A stretch of 64,000 nt of DNA from NCBI GenBank assembly GCA_963556495.2, contig OY747716.1, forward strand, positions 35,073,318 through 35,137,317, written 5' to 3'. The translations under genes and the position numbers were made by a program. This stretch comes from Valencia hispanica. Taxonomy: Eukaryota > Chordata > Actinopteri > Cyprinodontiformes > Valenciidae. Shown here in pieces: positions 56,098-64,000 of the stretch. Position 1 is the stretch's first letter. Each line of letters begins with the position of its first letter. The notes beneath the pieces were generated by a model. The model did not search any database, was not told the DNA's origin, and was given only the letters and a program-made list of their open reading frames with translations.

Positions 56098-58841
56098 TGG
56101 GGGTTGGGGGCACTTGGTTTTGTCGTTTGGGACACTGTTGCGGATGTGGGGGTTTTGGGGTTGGAGGTGTCTGGGGGGGACCCCGGGGGGTGGGATCGGG
56201 GGTCATGGCCGGCCTGGGGTTGGGCTTTGGGTGGTAACTCCTGATGGCTGCATACGGTGCTTTGGGGGGGTTGCACTGGCGGACATGGGTTACTGGCCTG
56301 GTGGCCGTGCTGAGCCTGGGTAGGGCCTGGGGATTCGGGGGTCGGGGGCGCCGGGCCCCCTAGCTGTGGTCCTGGCTGGGGGTCGGCCGGCGTGGGGTCT
56401 CTGTTGGCTGTGGGGGTCGGGGCCAGCCAGCGGCCGGAATGTGCAGCCGCCTCTTTCTTTTTCTCTGGGCCGATTGTCATCGCCAGTCCTTGTATGGCGT
56501 CTCGCCTTGTTTGGTGGTTGGGGTGCCTGGCTGCTGGTCGCGGCGGCTGGGTGGCGTTTCTGGGCCGGATCAGTCCTTTTTTGCACTGGACTTGGCTCCT
56601 GGGTCTTGATCTTTGTGTGGGGCGCTGGGGTTGGGCATTTGGCCGGGTTCGGTCGGACTTGCGGGTGGACTTGCCGGGTGGTGGGCGTGCAGGGCAGGTG
56701 GGTGGGGCACTGGGTTTGGTCTCCTGCCGGGCCGTTGAGCAACAGTGGTCGCTCCACAAGGAATGAGGCTGGTGGATGTCGGCCTGGTGGGTCGGCCGCC
56801 CGGCTCATCGGTTTGCTCCTGGTCTGGGCAGGTACGTTGCTGTGGTTCGGGCTACGGGGGCCTCCAGTGTGCGGGTGGCGCTGGGGGCCTCCTTTGCTGG
56901 AGGGGAGGCTGCCACTGTGGCGTGTGGGTTGGGGGATGCGTGGCTGCCTTCCCCACATCCCACCCCTCTGTTTTAAATGCACATTTTTAACAACACGCAT
57001 CAACACCATACTCGAGCGGGAGGATGGAGGCTAGGGGTCTTTTCACACCCCTGTTCGCTACGGGCCATCAGGGGTTGGGGTCCGGAGGAGGAACAGGCGG
57101 TCTGGTCAGGGGCCTGGGCTGTCGGGCTGCTTTGCCACTGTGGGGCCCTTGGCGGTCTGTTTGTCTGCGTCCTAGAAGGTAGGGGGTCCATCTCCCGGGT
57201 CCGGGGGCTGGTGGCTCTACTGGGGCATCGGTACCTGGACCTGGGAGCATAAAGTGTGTATGGGGTGTGTGAGTGAGGGTACAGCGTCATTTTTTGGGGT
57301 GTCTTGGTGAGTCAGTGAGAATGTATGGGTTTAAGAGGGAGGGAACGTATGACTGTGTCTGTATGTCTTTGTCTACCTGTCAGGTTGGATCTTGGTCTGC
57401 TCCCTCGCCTGGCGCACCTCAGGCCTTACACTTAATGGGGGGCCTATTTCCCCTCCATCACTCCCCGCCGGTGACGGGGGCCCCTGCCTGCCGGTGCATC
57501 GGTGGTCAATCCGGTTCGGACCTGGTGCATGCCTGGCCGGGCCTGGGGGGGCCGGTGTGTGGGTCGGCCGATGCGCTTGGGCCGATATCTTCCTTTGGTT
57601 GGTTGGGGCACCTCTTTTAGAGGTGCCAGGTTTGGGATTGTTGGGTGGTGCCTGCTCGGTGGCTCGGCGGGATGCGGATCTGGCGTCTCTGCTCGTTTGA
57701 TCACCTGTTCTGTGCGCACCGTGCGTGGCCGGTTCATTGGCGGGTTGGACCGGCCCTGGCCCTCGTTGGTGTCCAGATGCTGGCTGAGCCCGGCCTGGGG
57801 ATGCTGTCCGTCTCCTGCGGCTATCGGTGGGGTGCTGGGATGTTGGCGGTGGGTATTGTCCTAGGGCTAAGGCGGCGCGTGCAGTGCCGGGGGCCCCTCG
57901 TCGGCCGGTCCCTTGTCGGGTCCCTGCTGGGGGGTGGGGTGCCCCTGGGCCCCGGCTTCCCCGGTCCGGCAACCGCCCTGGCGCGGCCGGTTGCCGGCGG
58001 GGCCCGTGGGCTCGTCACTGCTGCCCCCCGGGTCCCTGCATAGTGGCCGCTGGATGTTCCCCTGGGGTTCTCCTTTACTCCACTCTTGGGGGATGCGGTC
58101 GGCCCCGCCCGGGTCCGCCTGGGGCTCTGGGGGTCCTTTGGACGTCTTTGCTCCGATCTCCTTCATGTCTGCATCGATTCCTGGGAGACGGATTGATGCC
58201 TGCTCATATCAACTATCGAACACTCTTATGGAGAAACCTTATATGCACCAGCATGCTAACACACACACATAGATGTGGGGTCTCTGGTGTTTAAGGATAT
58301 ATTCTTGGGCTGAGGTTATCATTACTAGAGCTTGATTAATCGGTACCATGAGTTTTTCTGTGACATTGTTGTTGTATTTTTATATCTATTTTTGTGTGAT
58401 GTGGTTGTGTAATTCTTAGTTCAGAATGTTTGGTTTGTTTTGTCGATGTTCCTTTTTTGTGTTTTGTTTTGTTTTTTCCCCTCTCTCTGCCGTCCTGTGG
58501 GTATGGAGGCAGACTTCAATGTCTTCCTGTGTTTTCTTTGTTCCCCTTCCTCTCTTGTATTTTCAACTCACCCTCTCTCTTGACTTTTTGTTTCCTACCT
58601 CTCTTCTTCATCTTCCTTCTTTCTTCTCCTTAATTTTCCGTCTCTGTGTCCATAACATCAGGAAATAAAAACCCCAACAATTCATAATAAAGTTTTTTCA
58701 CACATATATCAAGTGGATGACTATAGCAAAAGCTGTACTGCTCCGCTTGTGAAAGTAAATCTGTTGGGCTTCTACTTGGTACTCAGAAACCAATTCTGAG
58801 CTCCACACTGTCAAACAGGACACGTAAAAAAAAAAAAGAAA
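56098..58841 (+). other. G-rich 3' region of the L1
   Basis: After the ORF2 stop comes about 2.2 kb with extreme G excess on the element's RNA strand, including many ggggg words, followed by a T/C-rich stretch (58,420-58,640), an aataaa-like word (58,665) and an A run. Long frames on the opposite strand are an effect of composition. The final 850 bp are the parts found in other copies. Confidence 0.7.
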
Positions 58842-58853
58842 GTGTGCTATACA
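58842..58853. repeat. L1 target-site duplication, right
   Basis: GTGTGCTATACA; a further gaa at its left is shared with one mismatch. Confidence 0.85.
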
Positions 58854-59115
58854 ACAATCTGGACAATCAGGTCTCCAGAGAGGATTATCAAGACTGACCT
58901 TCCGTCCATCAGAGGACTTGTAAAGGTATAGACGCAGATTTAAAGGGACCCTAACATCTCTGCAGACCCCACACACGCTGGACACAAACTGTTTAAACTT
59001 TTATCTTGAGGTTGTTACTACAGAGCACTATTTGCTAAAACTAGCCATCACAGAGACAGTTTCTTCTCCTAGGCTGTCTCTCTGATGAACACAATGAACA
59101 CCTTACAGTCAGAGT
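58854..59115 (+). pseudogene. LINE C-terminal coding remnant
   Basis: In one + frame, with stops, the sequence reads TDLPSIRGLV, then ISADPTHAGHKLFKLL, YYRALFAKTSHHRDSFFS. This order (LPSIRDLY ... ADPTHPGH ... LF..LPSGRRYRS..A...R..DSFFP) is known from the end of CR1/jockey-type LINE proteins of fish. It may belong to the LINE whose tail hosts the L1 or to another. Confidence 0.5.
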
Positions 59116-59146
59116 AGTCAACTAATCTACTAAAAAATAGAATTAG

Positions 59147-59735
59147 TGTTAAGAGTCTGGAGTGTTTTCTGTTTTGTGGTGTCTTCTTCATTTTCCCACC
59201 TTTCCTCAAATCTCCACCAGGGGTCCCACTCGAGCTGAGGACATGTCTATCATGCCGAGAGCTTAGCTGCTCCCTGCAACTTTCTAAAGCTGCAGCTCAT
59301 CAATTGGCTGGATTAAAGAAGCTGGCAATCAGTTCTTCAGCGTCAAAGTGTTGCATTCGATTGGTAACCTCTAGCCCTCCGTGCTCCTAATGTTATCTTC
59401 TCTTGATAAGTTTTTTTCTCTTTAAAGCTTACCTGCTCTAAACTTACCTTTGGTCCCCCAAACATTTCCTCACAGCCACCTTCTCATGATCAGTTATCTT
59501 GATTCTCTGTAAGCTCTGGATCTCCATTCCATGACTGATTGCCTTCAGGCTCTATACTCCTCCGTGACCACGATCCAGCTCCAAGCTCAACCTGCCCGCC
59601 CTCCATGCTCAGTCCTTGCTTTCAGGATCCCTGTCTTCCATGTCTCCCAGTATAAAAACCTCAAAGGCTCTCTCTCTCTCTCCCCCTGGCGTCCTCTTCG
59701 TCACCTGCAAAGTAAGGCTCACCTGTGACCCATAT
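59147..59735 (+). repeat. LTR fragment (same family as 2.4 kb)
   Basis: Begins TGTTAAGAGTCTGG and follows the 2,424 LTR through gagctgaggacatgtc, ctgcagctcatcaattggctgg, ctggcaatcagttct, and then the continuous part that the hAT interrupts in the other copy (ttccatgactgattgcc, ctgcccgccctcc). It breaks off near 59,735. A (tc)n run lies at 59,669. Confidence 0.65.
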
Positions 59736-60416
59736 CGGTAGATTTTGGCTATAAATAATCATGAATAATTGCTTATGGCAATAAGATTAATCATTTTATG
59801 TCAAAATTACCAAGTTTGGGGGACCACCTGGGATCCAGGAAATATAATAATTGACAAATAGTTCAGTTTCAGTTAATATTTATGATTACCTGCCTGATAA
59901 GGCTGAGATAATTAAACAATAGATGAAGGAATAAGTTATTGTCGTGCTTTGAACAGCAAGTTACTACACATGTATGTGGAATAATAAACAACGACTTCCA
60001 AAATACAAGAGTTTATTACAAAAATAATTCAACTTTCAGTTAAAATGCTTCAATCAACAAACTCACTAAGCGAGTAACAACTTACTAAACTACTAAGAAA
60101 AAGTGAGAATGAATAATAAAACTAACGACCAAAGGTAAAACGGTAAAATAGACAAATATGCAAAGAGGTAAACACACTAACCAGTAAATTGATCGTTATG
60201 TTACAGTTTAGTATGAATATGTATGCTTAAAGACCAAGGCTTGAAGAGTTTTGGGTGTGAAGCTAAGTTAGTTTGAACTAATTGTATTTAGTTTAAGACT
60301 AATTAGTACCTTTTGGTTTGTTTTTAAATCACCAAGTCACAATGAAAAGCAGAAATGAAGACAAAAAAAAAATCTTTGGAGGATGTAATGTTTCATTAAA
60401 CCATTTACTGAATTAC
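59736..60416. other. Unassigned sequence
   Basis: Nothing recognised; AT rich. Confidence 0.4.
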
Positions 60417-60428
60417 AAATCAATAACC
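60417..60428. repeat. Short L1 copy target duplication, left
   Basis: AAATCAATAACC, identical to 60,856-60,867. Confidence 0.85.
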
Positions 60429-60855
60429 AGCGGGGGCGGGGACCCCTCTTTGGCCGATCCCTGGTCAGGTCCCTGCTGGGGGGTGGGGTGCCCCTGCAGG
60501 GGCCGTATCAGTTTTAGCTTTAGCTTGATTTTTTCTTGTGGTTTGTTTGTTCCTATTCCTCTCTTGTATTTTCAACTCACCCTCTCCCTTGACTTTTTGT
60601 TTCCTACCTCTCTTCTTTATCTTCTTTCTTTCTTCCCCTTTATTTTCCGTCTATGTGTCCAAAACATCGGAAAATAAAACCCATAGCAATTCATAATAAA
60701 GATTTTTCACACATATGTATCAAGTGGAGTACCATAGCAGAAGCTATAATGCTCCGCTTGTGAAAGTAAATCTCTTGGGCTTCTACTTGGTACTCAGATA
60801 TCAATTCTGAGCTCCACCCTGGCAGACAGGACACGTAAAAAAAAAGAAAAAAAAG
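60429..60855 (+). mobile_element. 5'-truncated L1 copy with 12-bp TSD
   Basis: 427 bp from the same 3' region as the 51.6-kb L1 (ctttggccgatccctggtc, ttttcaactcaccctctccc, gtgtccaaaacatcgg, gtatcaagtggag), ending in an A-rich tail. It has its own internal deletion near 60,505 that removes the chgg-rich part. The exact duplication shows it is an independent insertion. Confidence 0.85.
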
Positions 60856-60867
60856 AAATCAATAACC
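60856..60867. repeat. Short L1 copy target duplication, right
   Basis: AAATCAATAACC. Confidence 0.85.
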
Positions 60868-61337
60868 TTTTGGAGAATTTTTTCTATTGTATGGATCGGT
60901 CACCACAGTGATTTATCTAATTTAGTATTTTGACATACTGAGAAGGCGGTTTTAGAAACAACTTATATGATTAGTTTTCAGAGTTTAAACTATCTGTTTT
61001 AAAGCCGATCTGTATTTTGAATACCGTAGGCAGCAATCTTTGATTATAAAGCGCTGGCGGTCTGCAAAAGCAGGGCACTCTAATCAGATCGAGCATCCAG
61101 AGCTAATTTATGTAACACAGCTTAGAGCCACTCTGTTTTAGCTTAGCACCAAAGAATAAAGGAAAAACTCCGGTTGGACAGAGTAACTCATATTGGATGA
61201 TTTACAATGACCGTATCAGTCAGAAACCTTTAAAAACATTGTCCATACGCAAAGAATTGAAGAAATGAATTCTTACAAATGCAGCAAAAACAGTGAAATA
61301 GACAATGAAACAAACCTTATTTTTTTTATTTTTTTTT
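60868..61337. other. Unassigned sequence
   Basis: Nothing recognised. Confidence 0.4.
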
Positions 61338-62054
61338 GGGGGGGGGGGGGATTTCCTGATGTTATGGACACGGAGACGGAAAATTAAGGAGAAGAAAGAA
61401 GGAAGATGAAGAAGAGAGGTAGGAAACAAAAAGTCGAGAGAGGGTGAGTTGAAAATACAAGAGAGGAAGGGGAACAAAGAAAACACAGGAAGACATTGAA
61501 GTCTGCCTCCATACCAACAGGACGGCAGAGAGAGGGGAAAAAACAAAACAAAACACGAAAAAGGAACATCGACAAAACCAACCAAACATTGTGAACTAAG
61601 AATTACACAACCACATCACACAAAAATAGATATAAAAATACAACAACAATGTCACAAGGCCGACCGCATCCCCCAAGAGTGGAGCAAAGGAGAACCCCAG
61701 GGGAACATCCAGTGGCCACTATGCAGGGGCCTGGGGGACAGCAGTGACGAGCCCACGGGCCCCGCCGGCAACCGGCCGCGCCGGGGCGGGCCGGGGCCCG
61801 GGGGCACCCCACCCCCCAGCAGGGACCCGACAAGGGACCGGCCGACGAGGGGCCCCCGGCACTGCAGGGGCCGCGGCCGGCCACCACGCGCCGCCTCCAC
61901 CCTAGGCCAATCCCCACCGCCAACATCCCAGCGCCCCACTGATAGCCCCAGGGGACGGACAGCAACCCCAGGCCAGGCTCAGCCAGCATCTGGACACCAA
62001 GTTGTACCAGCTCCCGGGTCCTGATCCCGCGCAACGCAGGGCGCCGAGACCAGG
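61338..62054 (-). mobile_element. L1/Tx1-type 3' region, minus-strand copy
   Basis: Inverted copy of about 57,750-58,665, starting inside the G-rich part (near 62,050) and ending early at the aataaa site, with a run of 13 G/C and T-rich sequence in place of the last 160 bp. It lacks about 255 bp between gatgcggtcggcc and tgtgacattgttg. The tail T run may be a short poly(A). No clear duplication. Confidence 0.7.
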
Positions 62055-62227
62055 CATCATAATTTGTTTATATTAATGGTAATTTATCTCTGCTCAGAGA
62101 CAACCTTACGTGTACATCTCCTCATTGAAGATTGGCTACCCTGTCCGAATTTTTTTTTGATAAAGCAGAGAAACCAGCCCATTATTGCTGGTCAGTTTGC
62201 AGTAGTTGCATGGGGCACTAATTGTAG
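62055..62227. other. Unassigned spacer
   Basis: Short interval with no recognised content. Confidence 0.35.
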
Positions 62228-63130
62228 CCTCAGTGAGACCACGTAAAAAAGCAATTTCTCAGGGACAGTTCAGTTGAAACCTTTAAACAAAGGTTTTCAA
62301 TGACATTCACATAAATACAGACTATGGTAGAACCACAATGCCGGTTCTATTGGAGCTCAGTGCAGCATTTGACACTGATGACCATGATATATTATTGGAA
62401 CGACTGGAGAGCTGGGTCGGACTCTCTGGCACAGTACTTGGCTGGTTTGGGTCTTACCTTAAGAACAGTGTCAATAGGCAATTTTTCATCAGAACAATCA
62501 GAAATCACATGTGGGGTGCCCCAGGGCTCCATCTTAGGGCCCCTCCTATTTAATATCTACATGCTCCCACTAGGCCAGATTATAACAACCAACAAGATTA
62601 GCTATCATAACTATGCAGATGATACTCAGCTTTACATTGCAATGTCACCTGATGACTCTGAACCCATCCAAACCCTAAATAAATGCACCAAAGTATGTTG
62701 AAGGCCTGTTGTCACCGTACTAACCACCCAAACTACTCAGGTCAGGTCCAAGTCTAGCCTACTAAACATCCCTAGACTCAAAACCAAACATGGAGCTTTC
62801 AGTTTCTATGCTCTCCCTAACTGGGATAGACTTCCTGGCAACGGCAGAGCTGCTGAACCACTGAGCTGCTTTGAATCAAAACTAAAAACTCATCTGTTTA
62901 GAATTTTTTGTGTAAACAATTAATGTCATATATATCATTTGTGTTCATGCTTTATTGATGTTTTTCATGCTTCATTGTGTATCATATGCTGTGTGTTTTT
63001 CCTGCTAAATTGCTGCTTTTAATTTCCAATATTATATTCTATGTTTTTCTTTATAACCAAATCATGTAAAGCACCTTGAATTACCCTATTGTTGAAAGTG
63101 TGCTATACAAATAAAATTGCCTTGCCATGC
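62228..63130 (+). mobile_element. Rex1/L2-type LINE, copy 3
   Basis: Starts at the linker word gagaccacg, then after a deletion (about 900 bp relative to copy 1) enters the palm: [51 protein letters not shown]. It loses the thumb, keeps the C-terminal region in decayed form, and ends with the aagcaccttgaattaccc tail and caaataaaattgcc. The tail matches the fragment at 51,593. Confidence 0.7.
62324..62701 (+). pseudogene. LINE RT palm fragment
   Basis: 125 codons holding [19 protein letters not shown] (RT motif) and [12 protein letters not shown] (palm box with both aspartates). The preceding D-x-x-A-A-F-D-T motif, in the overlapping frame 62,338-62,553, is shifted by one base. The frame ends in KCTKVC* where a deletion removed the thumb. 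The motifs are unusually well kept, so this copy may be fairly young. Confidence 0.7.
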
Positions 63131-63325
63131 CTAGTTTTTATAGATATGAGTGTGTGCATGCATAGTTTTGTGTCTCTGCGTGTCTCTGTGTTGCTCTGTG
63201 ATGGATGGGTGATCTGTCCAGGGTGTCCTCAACTAATGAACGCTAGAGATAGGCACCAGACCCCCCCCCCCCCCCCCATGACCCTGAAGGACAAGAGGGT
63301 ATACATAATGGATTAATTGGACGCA
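63131..63325 (+). repeat. SINE-like repeat remnant with poly-C
   Basis: gagtgtgtgcatgcatag, gtgatctgtccagggtgtcc, gctagagataggcacca and a run of 17 C at 63,261-63,277 correspond to the body of the 15.4-kb repeat. It abuts the LINE tail directly. Confidence 0.55.
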
Positions 63326-64000
63326 AACCAGCTATTTCAAAAATACAGCTCACTTCATACCAAAACTCTGCTACAGCTGACACACTCACAAGGTGGATAG
63401 CAGTAGTTTATCAGCTTTATATGCAAATAGTTGTGGTGAAATTAGAAAACCTTCCATGCAAATGAGGACAATTGTGCAAGAAAACCACTAAATGGGGTCT
63501 GAAAAAATAAATCGTCGATTCTGTTCAGACCTATATTCAGACTTATCCACCTACAACTGCATTGCCCTGGACAGGAAAAGGTCTAGGTGGTGCCAAATGT
63601 TTGATGTTATATGTTTGATGCAACATTTAAAGAAAAAAAAAAGTATTATTTCCCTTCTCTGGTTTAATTGTTGCGGTTTGTATACCATCCAACAAAACCT
63701 GACAGGATTCAAATTTCATCTCCCATCAACGTGGAGTTTATTTATTCGCTATTTGACAGTAATCACCCAATTTTCTGTCATCCCCTCGATCCATGACTCC
63801 ACTCTTGTTTCAGTAAACAGCAGTCATCATTTTGGAAATGGTCACTGGAGCAGGCTAAAGCCTTCTTGGCAGTGATTTATGTGCAGAGAGTCAGGTCCCA
63901 TCTGTTCCCTGTCCACAGGGGATGTAGAGATAGCCAGCCAGTCTCCTCCACCCTCTCATCTCCACTCCTCCTTAACACCCAGTGAGAGGATAATGAGAAG
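63326..64000. other. Unassigned sequence
   Basis: No gene supported. The 127-residue frame at 63,492 shows no domain, and a pyrimidine tract ending in cag near 63,916 is not enough to call an exon. Confidence 0.4.

Larger units (their letters stand above)
51639..58841 (+). mobile_element. L1/Tx1-type LINE, 7.2 kb, with 12-bp TSD
   Basis: A nearly complete non-LTR element: short leader, ORF1 (51,692-52,561), 402-bp spacer, ORF2 in pieces (52,964-56,097), a 2.7-kb G-rich 3' region and a poly(A)-like tail at 58,826-58,838. It is flanked by GTGTGCTATACA on both sides. Only about 50 bp precede the ORF1 frame, which has no ATG there, so a slight 5' truncation is likely. ORF2 has lost its palm and cannot replicate itself. 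L1-type, probably Swimmer-like, by structure and by C-terminal motifs. Confidence 0.8.

Noticed and set aside
56094..58166. Long minus-strand and + strand frames of 100-240 residues in the G-rich L1 3' region
   Set aside because: Base composition removes stop codons; translations are proline/arginine or glycine/tryptophan runs in several overlapping frames, with no domains.
1..64000. CRISPR arrays, bacterial operons, phage genes
   Set aside because: No regularly spaced repeats and no prokaryotic gene structure; the window is clearly vertebrate.

Overview
The window looks like intergenic or intronic DNA from a ray-finned fish, probably a percomorph-type teleost. That rests on the repeats: Rex3-type (RTE clade) and Rex1/L2-type non-LTR retrotransposons, an L1/Tx1-clade element, Tc1/mariner relics written mostly in antisense, several hAT and PIF/Harbinger-like DNA transposons, an LTR retrotransposon, and two kinds of tRNA-derived SINE. 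I found no convincing single-copy host exon, tRNA or rRNA. Nearly every coding stretch is a transposon remnant.

Left part (1-21 kb). A LINE tail and a SINE (0.6-1.5 kb) are followed by an LTR retrotransposon (2,424-4,959) with TG...CA ends and a 5-bp target duplication; its left LTR carries a nested hAT. After an A-rich stretch come a short PIF-like element (6.8-7.2 kb), a broken Rex1/L2-type LINE (7.7-10 kb), Tc1 relics (10.1, 12.1-12.9 and 19.8 kb), a second Rex1/L2-type LINE (13.4-14.8 kb) split by a palindromic Tc1-like MITE, and a hAT C-terminal domain (17.3 kb).

Middle (21-51 kb). A hAT deletion derivative (21.05 kb) abuts a pair of roughly 300-bp inverted arms (21.9 and 24.0-24.3 kb) that enclose an old Rex3 fragment. 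Next are a RNase H-bearing I-type LINE remnant (24.4-25.0 kb) and a well preserved 5'-truncated Rex3 with an exact 14-bp target duplication (25,650-27,879). A PIF-like element has landed inside a Tc1 copy (30.35-32.88 kb). At 33.7-34.6 kb lie THAP-like, SWIM-type and SAP-like coding remnants, next to a complete non-autonomous hAT with exact 8-bp duplications (34,636-35,307). A TTAA-flanked MITE, a possible solo LTR, a deleted Rex3 joined head to head with an L1 tail (39.5-41.9 kb) and a minus-strand L1 interrupted by younger insertions (44.6-47.6 kb) follow.

Right part (51-64 kb). A 7.2-kb L1/Tx1-type element (51,639-58,841) with 12-bp target duplications sits inside the 3' tail of an older LINE. 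It keeps ORF1 and most of the endonuclease, but its reverse-transcriptase palm is deleted, and it ends in a very G-rich 2.7-kb 3' region. Three other copies of that 3' region (41.3, 60.4 and 61.3-62.05 kb) each carry different internal deletions; the 60.4-kb copy has its own 12-bp duplication. An LTR fragment (59.1 kb), a third Rex1/L2-type LINE (62.2-63.1 kb) and a SINE tail complete the window.

The layout is repeated nested insertion into AT-rich host DNA. Because many copies keep exact target duplications, the order of insertion can be read at several places. Family names come from recalled motifs, not database searches.
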